A DNA stretch of 64,000 bases, taken from positions 1 to 64,000 of the forward strand of contig JAILLP010000009.1 in the NCBI GenBank assembly GCA_024693065.1, written 5' to 3'. The translations under genes and the position numbers were made by a program. This stretch comes from Paludibacteraceae bacterium (GTDB taxonomy: Bacteria > Bacteroidota > Bacteroidia > Bacteroidales > Paludibacteraceae). Positions 53,588 through 62,253 of this stretch are shown piece by piece. The number at the start of each line of letters is the position of its first letter. Position 1 is the first letter of the stretch. Below the pieces are notes generated by a model that saw only the letters and a program-made list of their open reading frames with translations, searched no databases and was not told where the DNA came from.

Positions 53588-54634
53588 ATGATACAAGAGA
53601 ACAAAGAGAGATTGATTCAATTACTCAGTAAGCATCATGATCTGGGTATATCAAAACAGATAGACTATGATAAGTTCTATCTATACTCTCTTATTACCCA
53701 CTCCACCGCCATTGAGGGCAGTACAGTGACCGAAGTGGAGGCTCAATTGCTGTTTGATGAGGGCATCACCTCAAGTAAACGCAATATAACTGAACAAAAC
53801 ATGAATCTCGACCTTAAAGCGGCATACGACTATGGATATGTATGGATTAAACGTCATGAAGAGATTACAGTTGAATCCCTTATTAATCTGGCAGCCAAAG
53901 TAATGGCACGTACAGGCTCGGTATATAACTCCCTTGGAGGTTCTTTTGATGCTTCAAAAGGGGAACTTCGTAAACTCAATGTTACCGCAGGAGCAGGAGG
54001 ACGTTCGTATATGAACTATCTGAAAGTGCCACAACGATTGGAGGATTTTTGTAGGGAGTTGAACGCTAGACGTAGGGTTGTTGACTCGTCTGATACTTGT
54101 GCCATATATGAACTCAGTTTTTGGGCACATTACGAACTTGTCACGATTCACCCTTGGGCAGATGGCAACGGACGAACCAGTCGATTGCTTATGAATCTAT
54201 TGCAGATGGAATATGATGTTTTGCCCACAAAGGTTCTGAAGCAAGATAAAGCCGAATACATCCAGTCTCTCATTGACGCACGAGAGAAAGAAGATATCAG
54301 CATCTTCCTTGACTGCATGGCACGCCTCCACATTGCTCATCTGCAACATGACATACAAAACTATGAGAAATCCATGCAGGACGAAGTGGACAGAAAAGGT
54401 GGACAGAAAAATCCTAAAGTGGACAGAAAAGGTGGACAGAAAACTCGTGATGCTATTCTATCGCTCATCGCAGAGAATCCACAAATCACCTCCATGCAGA
54501 TGGCGGAAAGACTCGGCATAAACCGTAGTGCCATCTCCAAACACCTCAAACGTATGCAAACGGAAGGTGTCGTTCGTCGCATAGGCCCGGACAAGGGCGG
54601 ACACTGGGAGGTGGATCATAAGACAAACGGATAA
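53588..54634 (+). CDS. Class II Fic protein with C-terminal winged HTH
   Basis: A 348-aa Fic-domain protein, which probably transfers AMP to a target. The catalytic motif HPWADGNGRTSR lies at 188-199. The inhibitory motif STAIEG (39-44) in the N-terminal region fits class II Fic proteins, in which its Glu blocks ATP binding. Between the Fic domain and the C-terminal winged helix (ITSMQMAERLGINRSAISKH) is a duplicated linker VDRKGGQK repeated after a three-residue gap. The HTH suggests self-regulation or DNA binding. It opens an AT-rich island. Confidence 0.9.
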   Translation: MIQENKERLIQLLSKHHDLGISKQIDYDKFYLYSLITHSTAIEGSTVTEVEAQLLFDEGITSSKRNITEQNMNLDLKAAYDYGYVWIKRHEEITVESLINLAAKVMARTGSVYNSLGGSFDASKGELRKLNVTAGAGGRSYMNYLKVPQRLEDFCRELNARRRVVDSSDTCAIYELSFWAHYELVTIHPWADGNGRTSRLLMNLLQMEYDVLPTKVLKQDKAEYIQSLIDAREKEDISIFLDCMARLHIAHLQHDIQNYEKSMQDEVDRKGGQKNPKVDRKGGQKTRDAILSLIAENPQITSMQMAERLGINRSAISKHLKRMQTEGVVRRIGPDKGGHWEVDHKTNG

Positions 54635-54777
54635 AATCCTCTTACTCGAAAAGAAGGAAATTATCATGTTGCATTACATCGCTCCTTAAGGTACGGCAAA
54701 AAAGTGATAGTATTACACACATTCGCTATGTAGGTAGCGGATATAGTGGTTATTGGGAGGTGTTTGACGATAAATAA
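54622..54777 (+). pseudogene. Remnant of a winged-HTH C-terminus
   Basis: A short open frame without a usable start ends in HIRYVGSGYSGYWEVFDDK and a stop at 54775-54777. This matches the wing and end of HTH domains like that of the preceding Fic protein (RRIGPDKGGHWEV). It is probably the tail of a lost paralogue. Confidence 0.45.
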
Positions 54778-55000
54778 AAACACGAAATAAGGAAAGGGCC
54801 CTTGTTGAATAACGAGCGTACATACAAATACGAGAGTAAAAAATTGAACAAAACACAATAAAAGAGAAGAAAATCACATTCCTTTTGAGTGTATCTTACG
54901 TGGTTTTCATAATTAATTCGTATCTTCGAAGCACATCCAGACATACCTTCTCCCGAAGAAGATGTGACAACAGCTAACCAAACTTGCCACAATGTAAGGA

Positions 55001-55378
55001 ATGCAAGAAATTGGCTTAAAAGGTAGACATCATATACCTTTAACGGCAAAAACTTGCAAAAACAAAGGGCAATTCCTCACCTATTTCACCAAGCTATTTG
55101 TAGAGGAAGTTACGTACAATATTCGTTTCCTCACAGAACGAGGGAATAATGTATGGTGGTTCGATGGTGAGCGAGTGAACTTCCGCAGCGACTCAACAAG
55201 CAAGATCCTCAATCTTATGTATGCCGCCCCAGACATCACAATTCAGAAGCTATCAATTGAGGTGGGTATCAACGTTGCAGCCGTAAACAAGCAACTGAAG
55301 CAGCTGACCACCAAAGGCTACATACAACGAGTAGAGAAAGATGGCACATGGCGACTAATTATCACGCCATCGGTATAA
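55001..55378 (+). CDS. Small protein with C-terminal winged HTH
   Basis: A 125-aa frame. Residues about 65-125 form a winged helix-turn-helix (ITIQKLSIEVGINVAAVNKQ, then TKGYIQRVEKDGTWRLI). The N-terminal half (KTCKNKGQFLTYFTKLFVEE, NNVWWFDGERVNF) is not recognised. It may be a small regulator or the C-terminal piece of a larger Fic-like or ATPase protein that lost its front. Confidence 0.45.
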   Translation: MQEIGLKGRHHIPLTAKTCKNKGQFLTYFTKLFVEEVTYNIRFLTERGNNVWWFDGERVNFRSDSTSKILNLMYAAPDITIQKLSIEVGINVAAVNKQLKQLTTKGYIQRVEKDGTWRLIITPSV

Positions 55379-55796
55379 ATTTAGCACGGAATACAGACAT
55401 CATCCAACCACTTTCCGACCGGTCCCCAAATCCATGATCAATCCGTCTATATGATACTTGGAATTAAGCGCGGGAACATGCTTATGAAAAAATCACACGC
55501 AATTTCTTGATATTAAAAAATATACTCTAACTTTGTAAAGTGTCTGTTATTGAGAACATATAATCAGTCGCTACTATATAACATATGAGAAATTACAATC
55601 TTGTAACAAAGAACTTGTCTTTACAATATAAATAAATGGCAATGCTATTTCAATTAAACATACATATGCAATGTTAGAGCAATGATAAGACTGCCTAACA
55701 ACATTGAAACAGTAAAAAAATAGGAAAACGAATGGTGATAAATATGTAATTGGGCATTTAATATTTCTTTGATATAGCTTTGTAAAAATATACGCA
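55379..55796 (+). promoter_or_regulatory. Leader region of the TIR-STAND operon with two promoter-like sites
   Basis: This 418-bp AT-rich stretch has no supported gene. Two promoter-like sites are seen: TTGA 55507-55510 with TAACTTTG 55528-55535, and TTGG 55750-55753 with TAGCTTTG 55775-55782 (21-nt spacer). The second places the transcript start only a few bases before the ATG at 55797, so its mRNA would be nearly leaderless. The first shares 16 identical bases (TTCTTGATATTAAAAA) with the promoter region at 62187. Confidence 0.5.
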
Positions 55797-58658
55797 ATGA
55801 ACTATCAATATAAAATATTCTATTCTTGGCAGTCAGACAATATAGTTGCAAAAAAAACTTTAAGAAAAGCATTACAAACTGTTGTAAAACAGTTAAAGGA
55901 GGAAAATATCTCCATAGAAATAGTTGAAGGAGGAGGTGGTGAGGGATTTATAAGCATTGAGGATGCTGTAAGAATGAAAATTCAAAAGTGCGACATCTTT
56001 GTTGGCGATGTAACTCCCGTTGGAAATGTGGCGATGAAAGATAAACTGCTTCCTAATGCTAATGTGATGTATGAAATGGGAATAGCAACCGAGAGTATGA
56101 CTGCGGACAGAATTATTGCAGTAGTTATGGCGGGAGATTGGAAGATAGAACACATGCCTTTTGACTTTAATCATTATTCCATGGTCTATTTTAAAGAAAA
56201 TAAAGAAAACCACATAAAGGAACTTACAGACAAAATAAAGAATAGAATAAAAGAGACAGATAAAATAACAAGAAGAATTAACAATCGTTTCTTCTCCAAA
56301 CATCTATTAAACAGAAATATTGAGTCAGGGAAATACCTGCCGGCAACTTTTCTCGAGAACAGAAATGCAAAAGAGAAAGCGAGAATATTTTCCGTTCCAT
56401 ATAAAATGTATTCGTATTTGTTTGGAGAACTCGCTAAAATGAGTTTTGCAGTATACAATAGGAAACGGAAGCGTCAAGGACAGGGGAAAGATTTCGTTTT
56501 AGACCTTACGAAGTGGGATATAAAGGGTAAAACTATAGATATAGACAAGTTACAAGATACGACTTGTAACCTTTTGTCTTTTTTGAAATCCAATGTGAAT
56601 AAATTGGGTCAGGACAATCTAGGACACTTAACCTCTTGGAAAATAACAAGAATCATCGAAAAGATCGAATTGTTGAATAAAAAAATCTTGATTATGATTT
56701 CCGATGCAGGACAGGGCAAAACAAATTTTGTGTGTGACTTGGTTCATAACCTCTTTATACCAGAAGAAATACCATATGTGTTTGTCAATGCATATGAGTT
56801 GCTTGCGGAACAACCCTCAGAAGGAATTGCCCATGAGTATAATTATATAGGAGATGGATCTTTGGAATCCGTTATTTTGGAAGCAGAAAGATTATGCCAA
56901 CAAAAGTTGCAATATTTTATCGTTGTGATCGATGGTTTGAATGAAAACATTCATCAAAGGTTATTTAGAAATAATCTTAATAGAGTTCTTGGAGCATTAG
57001 TTGACTATCACCATGTAAAAGTGATATTGACTTGTAGAAAAACTTTTTATGAACAAAATTATGAAAGTCTTCGAGACACATTCATAGATAATATAACCGA
57101 AGTGTCATTAGAAACTAAACATAACGATGGTAAGATGGAAGAGAATGAAAAAGATTGTATTATTGAAAGGTATAGTGAATATTTCAAGACAAAAGGTGAT
57201 CTTAAACCATCACTTAGAGAAGAACTATTGGGGAACAAATTACTAATGAGAATCTTTTTTGAAACAAATCGTGACCAAAATGTGTCTAATCAAGATTTTG
57301 TCGACAGACTAGATTTATATGAGAAATACTTCCATTTACTTTGTGATAAAATACAGAAAGTTATAGAACAAAGTTCTCCTGTCTCCAATATCTCCAGTGT
57401 GGCTGCAAATACTTTTGAGAATATAATTCAATGGATGATTAATAATAACTGCTTCCGCAATTTGCCATATGAGGATGTTGTGAAAATACTTCCACACAAT
57501 GAGAACCAATACTTTGAGAGTTTTCTTAATGCCAATTTAATATTAAGGCATGATTCTATAGGGACTGGTCGATCAGATTCGGATGTGATAAATTTCACAT
57601 TTGAAGAGATACGAGATTTCCTTACGATCAAATATCTTTTTGATAAAATATATTCAACAGACAAGAATAAATTTTGGTCATTAGTAGATAAATTTACCGA
57701 ATCACAAAACAATCAAGCAGAAGGAATAAAAAGATACCTATTCCTTTATGCAAAAAATAATGCTCGTAATGACATTCTCATTGTGTTGAAAACCAAGGAA
57801 TGGTATAAGGACACTTTCAACGACTATATTTGGGAGGTAAAAGACGAACAACAAACGAATGACGATGTTGATTTGGTTAAGGAGTTAATTCTTAGTAATA
57901 ACAGAGATACTATTAGATATTTGTCTTTATATCATTGGAGTCCAGTTATACACCCTAAAATTAATCTATATACGCTATTTGACGTATTAGATAATATTAA
58001 TTCAGCTAAAAGAAAGGAAATTTTAGCAATGGCATGGGATTATAAAAAAAGATTAAATATTTGGGGTGTCCATGATATTACAGAACGAAGTTACTTCCTT
58101 AGAGAGTTAGCAAGAGGAATAAAAAAAAGAAATAAAACGAAATATCCTGAGGAAAGAACTGTTTTAGAAAAATATTATCGATATCTGAAAGATACATCAG
58201 ATAAATTCGTGTTCGATCCGTCAATTGATGACGATTCCAATAATGATTCCTTTAATGTAATAGGATATGACTATTGTCATTACCTCATGACTGTACATAA
58301 GGGTACTAAAAAAGATTTTCTAAAGCGAGCAGGGGTACGGAAAGGTTTTGCTAAGAAAATGTTTGAAGAGATCTATGATACGATTTTTGAGGAATCTAAA
58401 GATGTGGAGGAAATATATAATACATACTACAAGAAGGAATATCCTAATATTACACAGTTTATATCTATGTATTACTCTATTCCCAAAAAGAAAGTCAAAC
58501 AATATACAGATGCCATTGAAACAGGTAACTATCGTATAATTGACTTCTCCAGTTTAGATTATGGTAATAGTTCTATTGAGGAATTGTTTTCGAGTGATGA
58601 AATGTTTATTAAATTATATAACTGGTTAAATTGGAAGGACGATGAAAATAAAAACTGA
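55797..58658 (+). CDS. TIR-like/STAND (NACHT-type) NTPase, putative antiviral
   Basis: A 953-aa protein. Residues 1-135 resemble the TIR-like family with YKIFYSWQSD at the start, CDIFVGDVTPVG (65-76) and PNANVMYEMGIA (86-97); E93 is the candidate NADase glutamate. Residues about 290-470 form a STAND-type NTPase: Walker A SDAGQGKT (302-309), Walker B YFIVVIDGLNE (373-383) and an Arg-bearing VILTCRKTFYEQ strand. The remaining 450 residues are helical and lack clear repeats, as expected of a sensor region. This effector-NTPase-sensor order is that of Avs/NLR-like anti-phage proteins. It overlaps the next gene by 17 bp. The defence role is inferred; no close known system is recognised. Confidence 0.75.
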   Translation: MNYQYKIFYSWQSDNIVAKKTLRKALQTVVKQLKEENISIEIVEGGGGEGFISIEDAVRMKIQKCDIFVGDVTPVGNVAMKDKLLPNANVMYEMGIATESMTADRIIAVVMAGDWKIEHMPFDFNHYSMVYFKENKENHIKELTDKIKNRIKETDKITRRINNRFFSKHLLNRNIESGKYLPATFLENRNAKEKARIFSVPYKMYSYLFGELAKMSFAVYNRKRKRQGQGKDFVLDLTKWDIKGKTIDIDKLQDTTCNLLSFLKSNVNKLGQDNLGHLTSWKITRIIEKIELLNKKILIMISDAGQGKTNFVCDLVHNLFIPEEIPYVFVNAYELLAEQPSEGIAHEYNYIGDGSLESVILEAERLCQQKLQYFIVVIDGLNENIHQRLFRNNLNRVLGALVDYHHVKVILTCRKTFYEQNYESLRDTFIDNITEVSLETKHNDGKMEENEKDCIIERYSEYFKTKGDLKPSLREELLGNKLLMRIFFETNRDQNVSNQDFVDRLDLYEKYFHLLCDKIQKVIEQSSPVSNISSVAANTFENIIQWMINNNCFRNLPYEDVVKILPHNENQYFESFLNANLILRHDSIGTGRSDSDVINFTFEEIRDFLTIKYLFDKIYSTDKNKFWSLVDKFTESQNNQAEGIKRYLFLYAKNNARNDILIVLKTKEWYKDTFNDYIWEVKDEQQTNDDVDLVKELILSNNRDTIRYLSLYHWSPVIHPKINLYTLFDVLDNINSAKRKEILAMAWDYKKRLNIWGVHDITERSYFLRELARGIKKRNKTKYPEERTVLEKYYRYLKDTSDKFVFDPSIDDDSNNDSFNVIGYDYCHYLMTVHKGTKKDFLKRAGVRKGFAKKMFEEIYDTIFEESKDVEEIYNTYYKKEYPNITQFISMYYSIPKKKVKQYTDAIETGNYRIIDFSSLDYGNSSIEELFSSDEMFIKLYNWLNWKDDENKN

Positions 58659-59058
58659 TTATATAACCAATAGCTCATCAACATGTTTCGTCTTGATGAA
58701 AAAGGGGAATATTTTGTTGGATGATTTTATTAGCGCTGTAGGTATAGAAGCTAATTCTAGGTTTTATGATATTTTTAAGAGATTATTCGAACTTTGTTTT
58801 GAGGATTTAACTCCCATAAAAGAATTCGTAGCTACCGACAAGTGGAATTCAAACAGAAATTCTGTTGAAGAGTACATAAAAAACATATTTTCTGAAGAAA
58901 CGTTGAAACGAATAAAAGATGCTGAAAAAAAAGGGTTTAATATATATATGGGAAGACTATATAGTGACAATGACGTAATAGAGTCTTATTTTTGCACATC
59001 TGATTTCGTTATAGAAACGCCTAATTTAATTATTGACGCTACTAATGATGGATGGTAA
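58642..59058 (+). CDS. Small NSSST-motif protein between NTPase and radical SAM genes
   Basis: A 138-aa protein beginning MKIKTDYITNSSSTCFVLMK. The opening (K-I-(K/R)-T-D-(F/Y)-(V/I)-T-N-S-S-S-(S/T)) recurs at the N-terminus of many small uncharacterised bacterial proteins. The rest is charged and helical, ending DFVIETPNLIIDATNDGW. No signal peptide, no catalytic motif. Because the next gene is a radical SAM/SPASM enzyme, a role as its peptide or protein substrate is plausible. The start lies inside the NTPase gene (17-bp overlap), and its stop lies inside the radical SAM gene (14-bp overlap). Confidence 0.7.
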   Translation: MKIKTDYITNSSSTCFVLMKKGNILLDDFISAVGIEANSRFYDIFKRLFELCFEDLTPIKEFVATDKWNSNRNSVEEYIKNIFSEETLKRIKDAEKKGFNIYMGRLYSDNDVIESYFCTSDFVIETPNLIIDATNDGW

Positions 59059-60082
59059 TTTGATTATAAAAAATCATTTTGAACAGCACTATAGAACGTT
59101 GTTTCATCAAGGTTCTGGATTCTTTGTCAGGAAAGAAGACGAAGGATACCCAGAGCCCACATGGTCGGCAGATGGACCTGAGTTGATTGATTTGTCTATT
59201 ACAAGCTATTGCCAGAGATCATGTTCGTTCTGTTACAGAGAGGCTAATGCAACGAACTATCGACACCTTAGTGTAGAAGATATTTCTTCTGTCATTGAGC
59301 AAGCTAAAGACTGTGGAACATTGCAGATAGCTTTGGGTGGTGGTAATCCTAACGAACATCCTCGATTTGTGGAAATTGTAAAATTAATTAGAGAATATGG
59401 TATTGTTCCATCATACACAACAAATGGTGATGGTATAAATGACAGCGTTTTAAAGGCAACAGCAGATTTTTGCGGAGCAATGGCTGTAAGCGTTTATACA
59501 CCCTATGATAAAACTTATTACGAAAAGATTTTAAGGAGAATCAGAAGTTATGGAATTAAGATAAATTTACATGCCATTATAAGGAATGACACATTAGATA
59601 TCTGGACTGACTGGTTATTAAATCCTCCTGCTTTTATAGATTGTGTAAACGCTGTAGTATTTCTAAATTATAAACCTATTGGGAAATGTGGTGATTATTT
59701 TGTGCCTTCAGATAAGATAAAAATTGAAAAATTTTTTAGGGCTGCAAATGACTGCAAATGTGTTAAGGTGGGATTTGATAGTTGTAGTATTTCCGGCATT
59801 GTACAATGGATGAATGTTCCCGAAGTGTTAATAGAGTCATGTGAAGCCTCACGCTTTTCTTGTTTTATTAGTGAAGATTTGAAAATGTATCCATGTTCAT
59901 TTATGGTTGGAAAAGATTGGTATGGGGATTTAAGAACGCAATCTTTAATCGAGATTTGGCAAAATAATCCATATTTCTGTAAATATAGGGAAAATGTTTT
60001 ACCGTTACGATGTCAAAATTGTCTACATTCAACCGTTTGCAAGGGTGGATGTAAGTTTTTGGAACAAATTAACTTTTGTTAA
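59045..60082 (+). CDS. Radical SAM/SPASM-domain enzyme
   Basis: A 345-aa iron-sulfur enzyme. The SAM cluster motif is SYCQRSCSFCYRE with C-x3-C-x2-C (C56, C60, C63). GGGNPNEHP corresponds to the SAM-contacting GGE-type motif. The C-terminal third has a SPASM-like set of cysteines (ESCEASRFSCF, MYPCSF, RCQNCLHSTVCKGGCKF, ending NFC), which usually bind auxiliary clusters in peptide-modifying enzymes. ATG 59045 or 59048 starts it inside the preceding gene. It is not viperin-like. The peptide-modifying role is inferred from SPASM and from the small neighbour gene. Confidence 0.88.
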   Translation: MMDGNLIIKNHFEQHYRTLFHQGSGFFVRKEDEGYPEPTWSADGPELIDLSITSYCQRSCSFCYREANATNYRHLSVEDISSVIEQAKDCGTLQIALGGGNPNEHPRFVEIVKLIREYGIVPSYTTNGDGINDSVLKATADFCGAMAVSVYTPYDKTYYEKILRRIRSYGIKINLHAIIRNDTLDIWTDWLLNPPAFIDCVNAVVFLNYKPIGKCGDYFVPSDKIKIEKFFRAANDCKCVKVGFDSCSISGIVQWMNVPEVLIESCEASRFSCFISEDLKMYPCSFMVGKDWYGDLRTQSLIEIWQNNPYFCKYRENVLPLRCQNCLHSTVCKGGCKFLEQINFC

Positions 60083-60367
60083 ACAATGGCTCCAATCAAA
60101 CTATGATTTCATATATCGAAGATTTTCAAATAGAAAACATCTTTCACCATAATATCCAAAAACCATTACTGTAATACTCATTCAGAATTTTTAATCATCA
60201 TAATAATACATTTTTGTTTCTAAAAGCATTATCGCCATGATGTTGTCGTATTCTCTCTATATTTCACACCGTCAAAAGAAGAGACATCTTATTACAAATT
60301 GGGGATAATATTGAAAAGCTATTCCATAAAGGTGCATTTGAGATATGATGTTACATATGCCTTCACC

Positions 60368-60619
60368 CTACCCAATAGCAATAGTCTTCACCCCAATCCC
60401 ATAATGGTTTGATTCGTATCGATACCTTTCCACGACAATGTGGTAGTTGAGATGGTACTCTGATGCTAATTGCGCAAGTTTCTTTAAGATATACTGATTC
60501 GACAAACTCTTGGTGCCTGCGGACATCAACTTGCTCCATGTATCCCTTGGAATGAGAATGTCTTCGGCGAATCTGTTCGCCTCTTTCTCTAGCTTGTTTT
60601 CTCGGGAATAGGTTTCGTC
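60368..60619 (-). pseudogene. Relic of an ImmA/IrrE-type peptidase
   Basis: The minus frame reads ENKLEKEANRFAEDILIPRD, then QYILKKLAQLASEYHLNYHI and a stop at 60368-60370. This is the segment that follows the HExxH site in ImmA/IrrE (COG2856) proteins (E-x-EAN-x-FA-x-x-(I/L)L-(I/M)P). The catalytic part and the N-terminal HTH are absent, so it is a C-terminal fragment. Confidence 0.55.
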
Positions 60620-60622
60620 CGA

Positions 60623-60694
60623 AGAAACGGCAACGGGCTACCTCACGCACGAGGCATGCAGATGTACTGTTCCCTATGCGGCAAGGCAAGTTGA
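60623..60694 (+). pseudogene. Relic of the PNPOx-fold gene
   Basis: The frame reads NGNGLPHARGMQMY, then CSLCGKAS and a stop. It matches NDNGQPHVRGILMY and CFSCGKY of the intact gene at 52664, with the part between them deleted. At DNA level about 26 of 32 bases agree around CCTCACG-ACGAGGCAT. Confidence 0.65.
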
Positions 60695-60714
60695 TAGGCT
60701 CCTATTGCTTGAAG

Positions 60715-61899
60715 TTATAAGGCATCAAAGAAGTTACCCCAGTCCTTCCAACTCACGTAGTATATGTCATTTATTTTGCAAGACAAATCACCTAAATACA
60801 ACACTGTTCCCTCGCATTGAGGGTCTGAACGCAGATCAATGTATTTACGGATATTCTCAGACAATTTCTTTTCCGCATCACTCGAACTTTTTATTTCGAT
60901 GGCAAAAGAATGTTTCCAGTCAGCTATGATGTCAACCTCAAATCCCTTGCTGTCCCGGAAATAAGTCAGGTTAGCCTTTTTCGCCTTGTTCAGCCTTGTT
61001 TTCAGCAACTCGGACACGGCAAATGTTTCAACAATGGCCCCTTTGCTGAGACTTAGAATCAAATCAGATACCGTTTCTATGCGTAGCAAATGACAAAGCA
61101 AGCCAGTATCGACGAAATATAATTTAGGCGTTTTGACGATTGATTTCCCAAGGTTGTTTGTGTCAGGTTCCAAGAAGTGGATAATGTAAGATGACTCCAA
61201 TATCGAAAGCCAGCTTTTGATCGTAGGCGATGACAGACCTAATTTTTTCGAGATGCTTTCCATGGAAACCATTTGACCGCTATAGGTGGCACAAATCTGG
61301 ATAAACTGCCTGAACAAAGAAAGATTACCTGCATTTATTAAATCCTTCACATCGTAATCCAAATATGTATCGATATAGCTTTCGAACCAATCCTCTTTTA
61401 TGAAATGTCTACGAGAGTCGTGCAATGGAGGGTAAAAGCCTTTGAGAATCATGTCGTAAGGAGTCTCGAACGATTCTGAAGTGGAGCTCACCTCAGCGAT
61501 CGAGAGCGGTAATAATTTCAAAAAGGCAGCCCGTCCAGCCAAAGAGTCCGACATGTTTTCTTTTAGCTTAAACTGGCTGGAACCTGTAAGGATGAATGAT
61601 CCAGGCTCCATGTCTTTGTTGTCCACAAAATATTTTACCGCATCGAAGATTTCGGGCACCTTCTGTGCTTCGTCAATAATGGCACCGTCAGGGAACGCCT
61701 GTAAAAAGTCCTTAGGATTTGACATTGCAAGTTCACGAAGGCTTTTGTCATCAAAGGTGACATATTGTTTCTGAGGGAACGTCATCTTTGCCAATGTCGA
61801 CTTCCCACTTTGCCGAGGCCCTGTTAGTCCCACGATGGGGAACTGGGAAGCGAGTCTCAGCAAAGCCTCACGAGCACTTCTATTTATATACATACCCAT
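60715..61899 (-). CDS. AAA ATPase with DUF4143 domain (second copy type)
   Basis: A 394-aa protein of the AAA_14/DUF4143 family. Walker A is GLTGPRQSGKSTL (24-36), Walker B AIIDEAQKVPEIF, then FILTGSSQFKLKENMSDSL and LLPLSIAEV. The DUF4143 part has FVDTGLLCHLLRI and VDIIADWKHSFAIEIKSS with nuclease-like spacing. It is only distantly related to the ATPase at 45975. Directly upstream lie four exact-period 23-bp repeats. Function of the family is unknown. Confidence 0.87.
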   Translation of the reverse strand: MGMYINRSAREALLRLASQFPIVGLTGPRQSGKSTLAKMTFPQKQYVTFDDKSLRELAMSNPKDFLQAFPDGAIIDEAQKVPEIFDAVKYFVDNKDMEPGSFILTGSSQFKLKENMSDSLAGRAAFLKLLPLSIAEVSSTSESFETPYDMILKGFYPPLHDSRRHFIKEDWFESYIDTYLDYDVKDLINAGNLSLFRQFIQICATYSGQMVSMESISKKLGLSSPTIKSWLSILESSYIIHFLEPDTNNLGKSIVKTPKLYFVDTGLLCHLLRIETVSDLILSLSKGAIVETFAVSELLKTRLNKAKKANLTYFRDSKGFEVDIIADWKHSFAIEIKSSSDAEKKLSENIRKYIDLRSDPQCEGTVLYLGDLSCKINDIYYVSWKDWGNFFDAL

Positions 61900-61927
61900 T
61901 GCATTTTTGTTATTTCAGAAGCAAATA

Positions 61928-62019
61928 TAGTAAAAATCTAAAGTTTGACATAGTAAAAATCTAAAGTTTTGTATGGTGAAAATCTAAAGTTTAGGGTGGT
62001 GAAAATCTAAAGTTTGAGT
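61928..62019. repeat. Four tandem 23-bp iterons upstream of the DUF4143 ATPase
   Basis: Units at 61928-61950, 61951-61973, 61974-61996 and 61997-62019 share TRGTRAAAATCTAAAGTTT. The first two have TAGTAAAA, the last two TGGTGAAA. There is no spacer, so it is not a CRISPR array; it lies just before the ATPase start on minus and looks like operator iterons. Confidence 0.9.
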
Positions 62020-62186
62020 CATATATAACTAATATACAATCATTTATATTTTGCCATAAAAGAAGCTAAATGGCCTGTCAAAAATGATAAAATCACCCTT
62101 ATTTCATAGGCTTACATCTTGTAGGCTTTCCCGCCTACACCAATAGGCAAACAGGGGGAATATGATTACGAATAATTGCATGCATA

Positions 62187-62216
62187 TTCTTGATATTAAA
62201 AATTCCATTACTTTTG
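62187..62216 (+). promoter_or_regulatory. Promoter of the gene at 62254
   Basis: TTGA at 62190-62193 and the exact -7 box TACTTTTG at 62209-62216. The upstream 16 bases are identical to a site at 55504. Confidence 0.5.
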
Positions 62217-62253
62217 TGTTATAACGATGTCTTTCCGCTAATATAAAGCCACC

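Noticed and set aside
58642-60082. Viperin (pVip) locus
   Set aside because: The radical SAM motif and the C-terminal SPASM-like cysteines differ from viperins, and no nucleotide kinase is adjacent.
60363-60689. 108-codon minus frame
   Set aside because: Wrong frame: the neighbouring minus frame carries the ImmA/IrrE-like relic and the plus strand the PNPOx relic.
61928-62019. CRISPR array
   Set aside because: The 23-bp units are contiguous with no spacers, and no cas genes are present.
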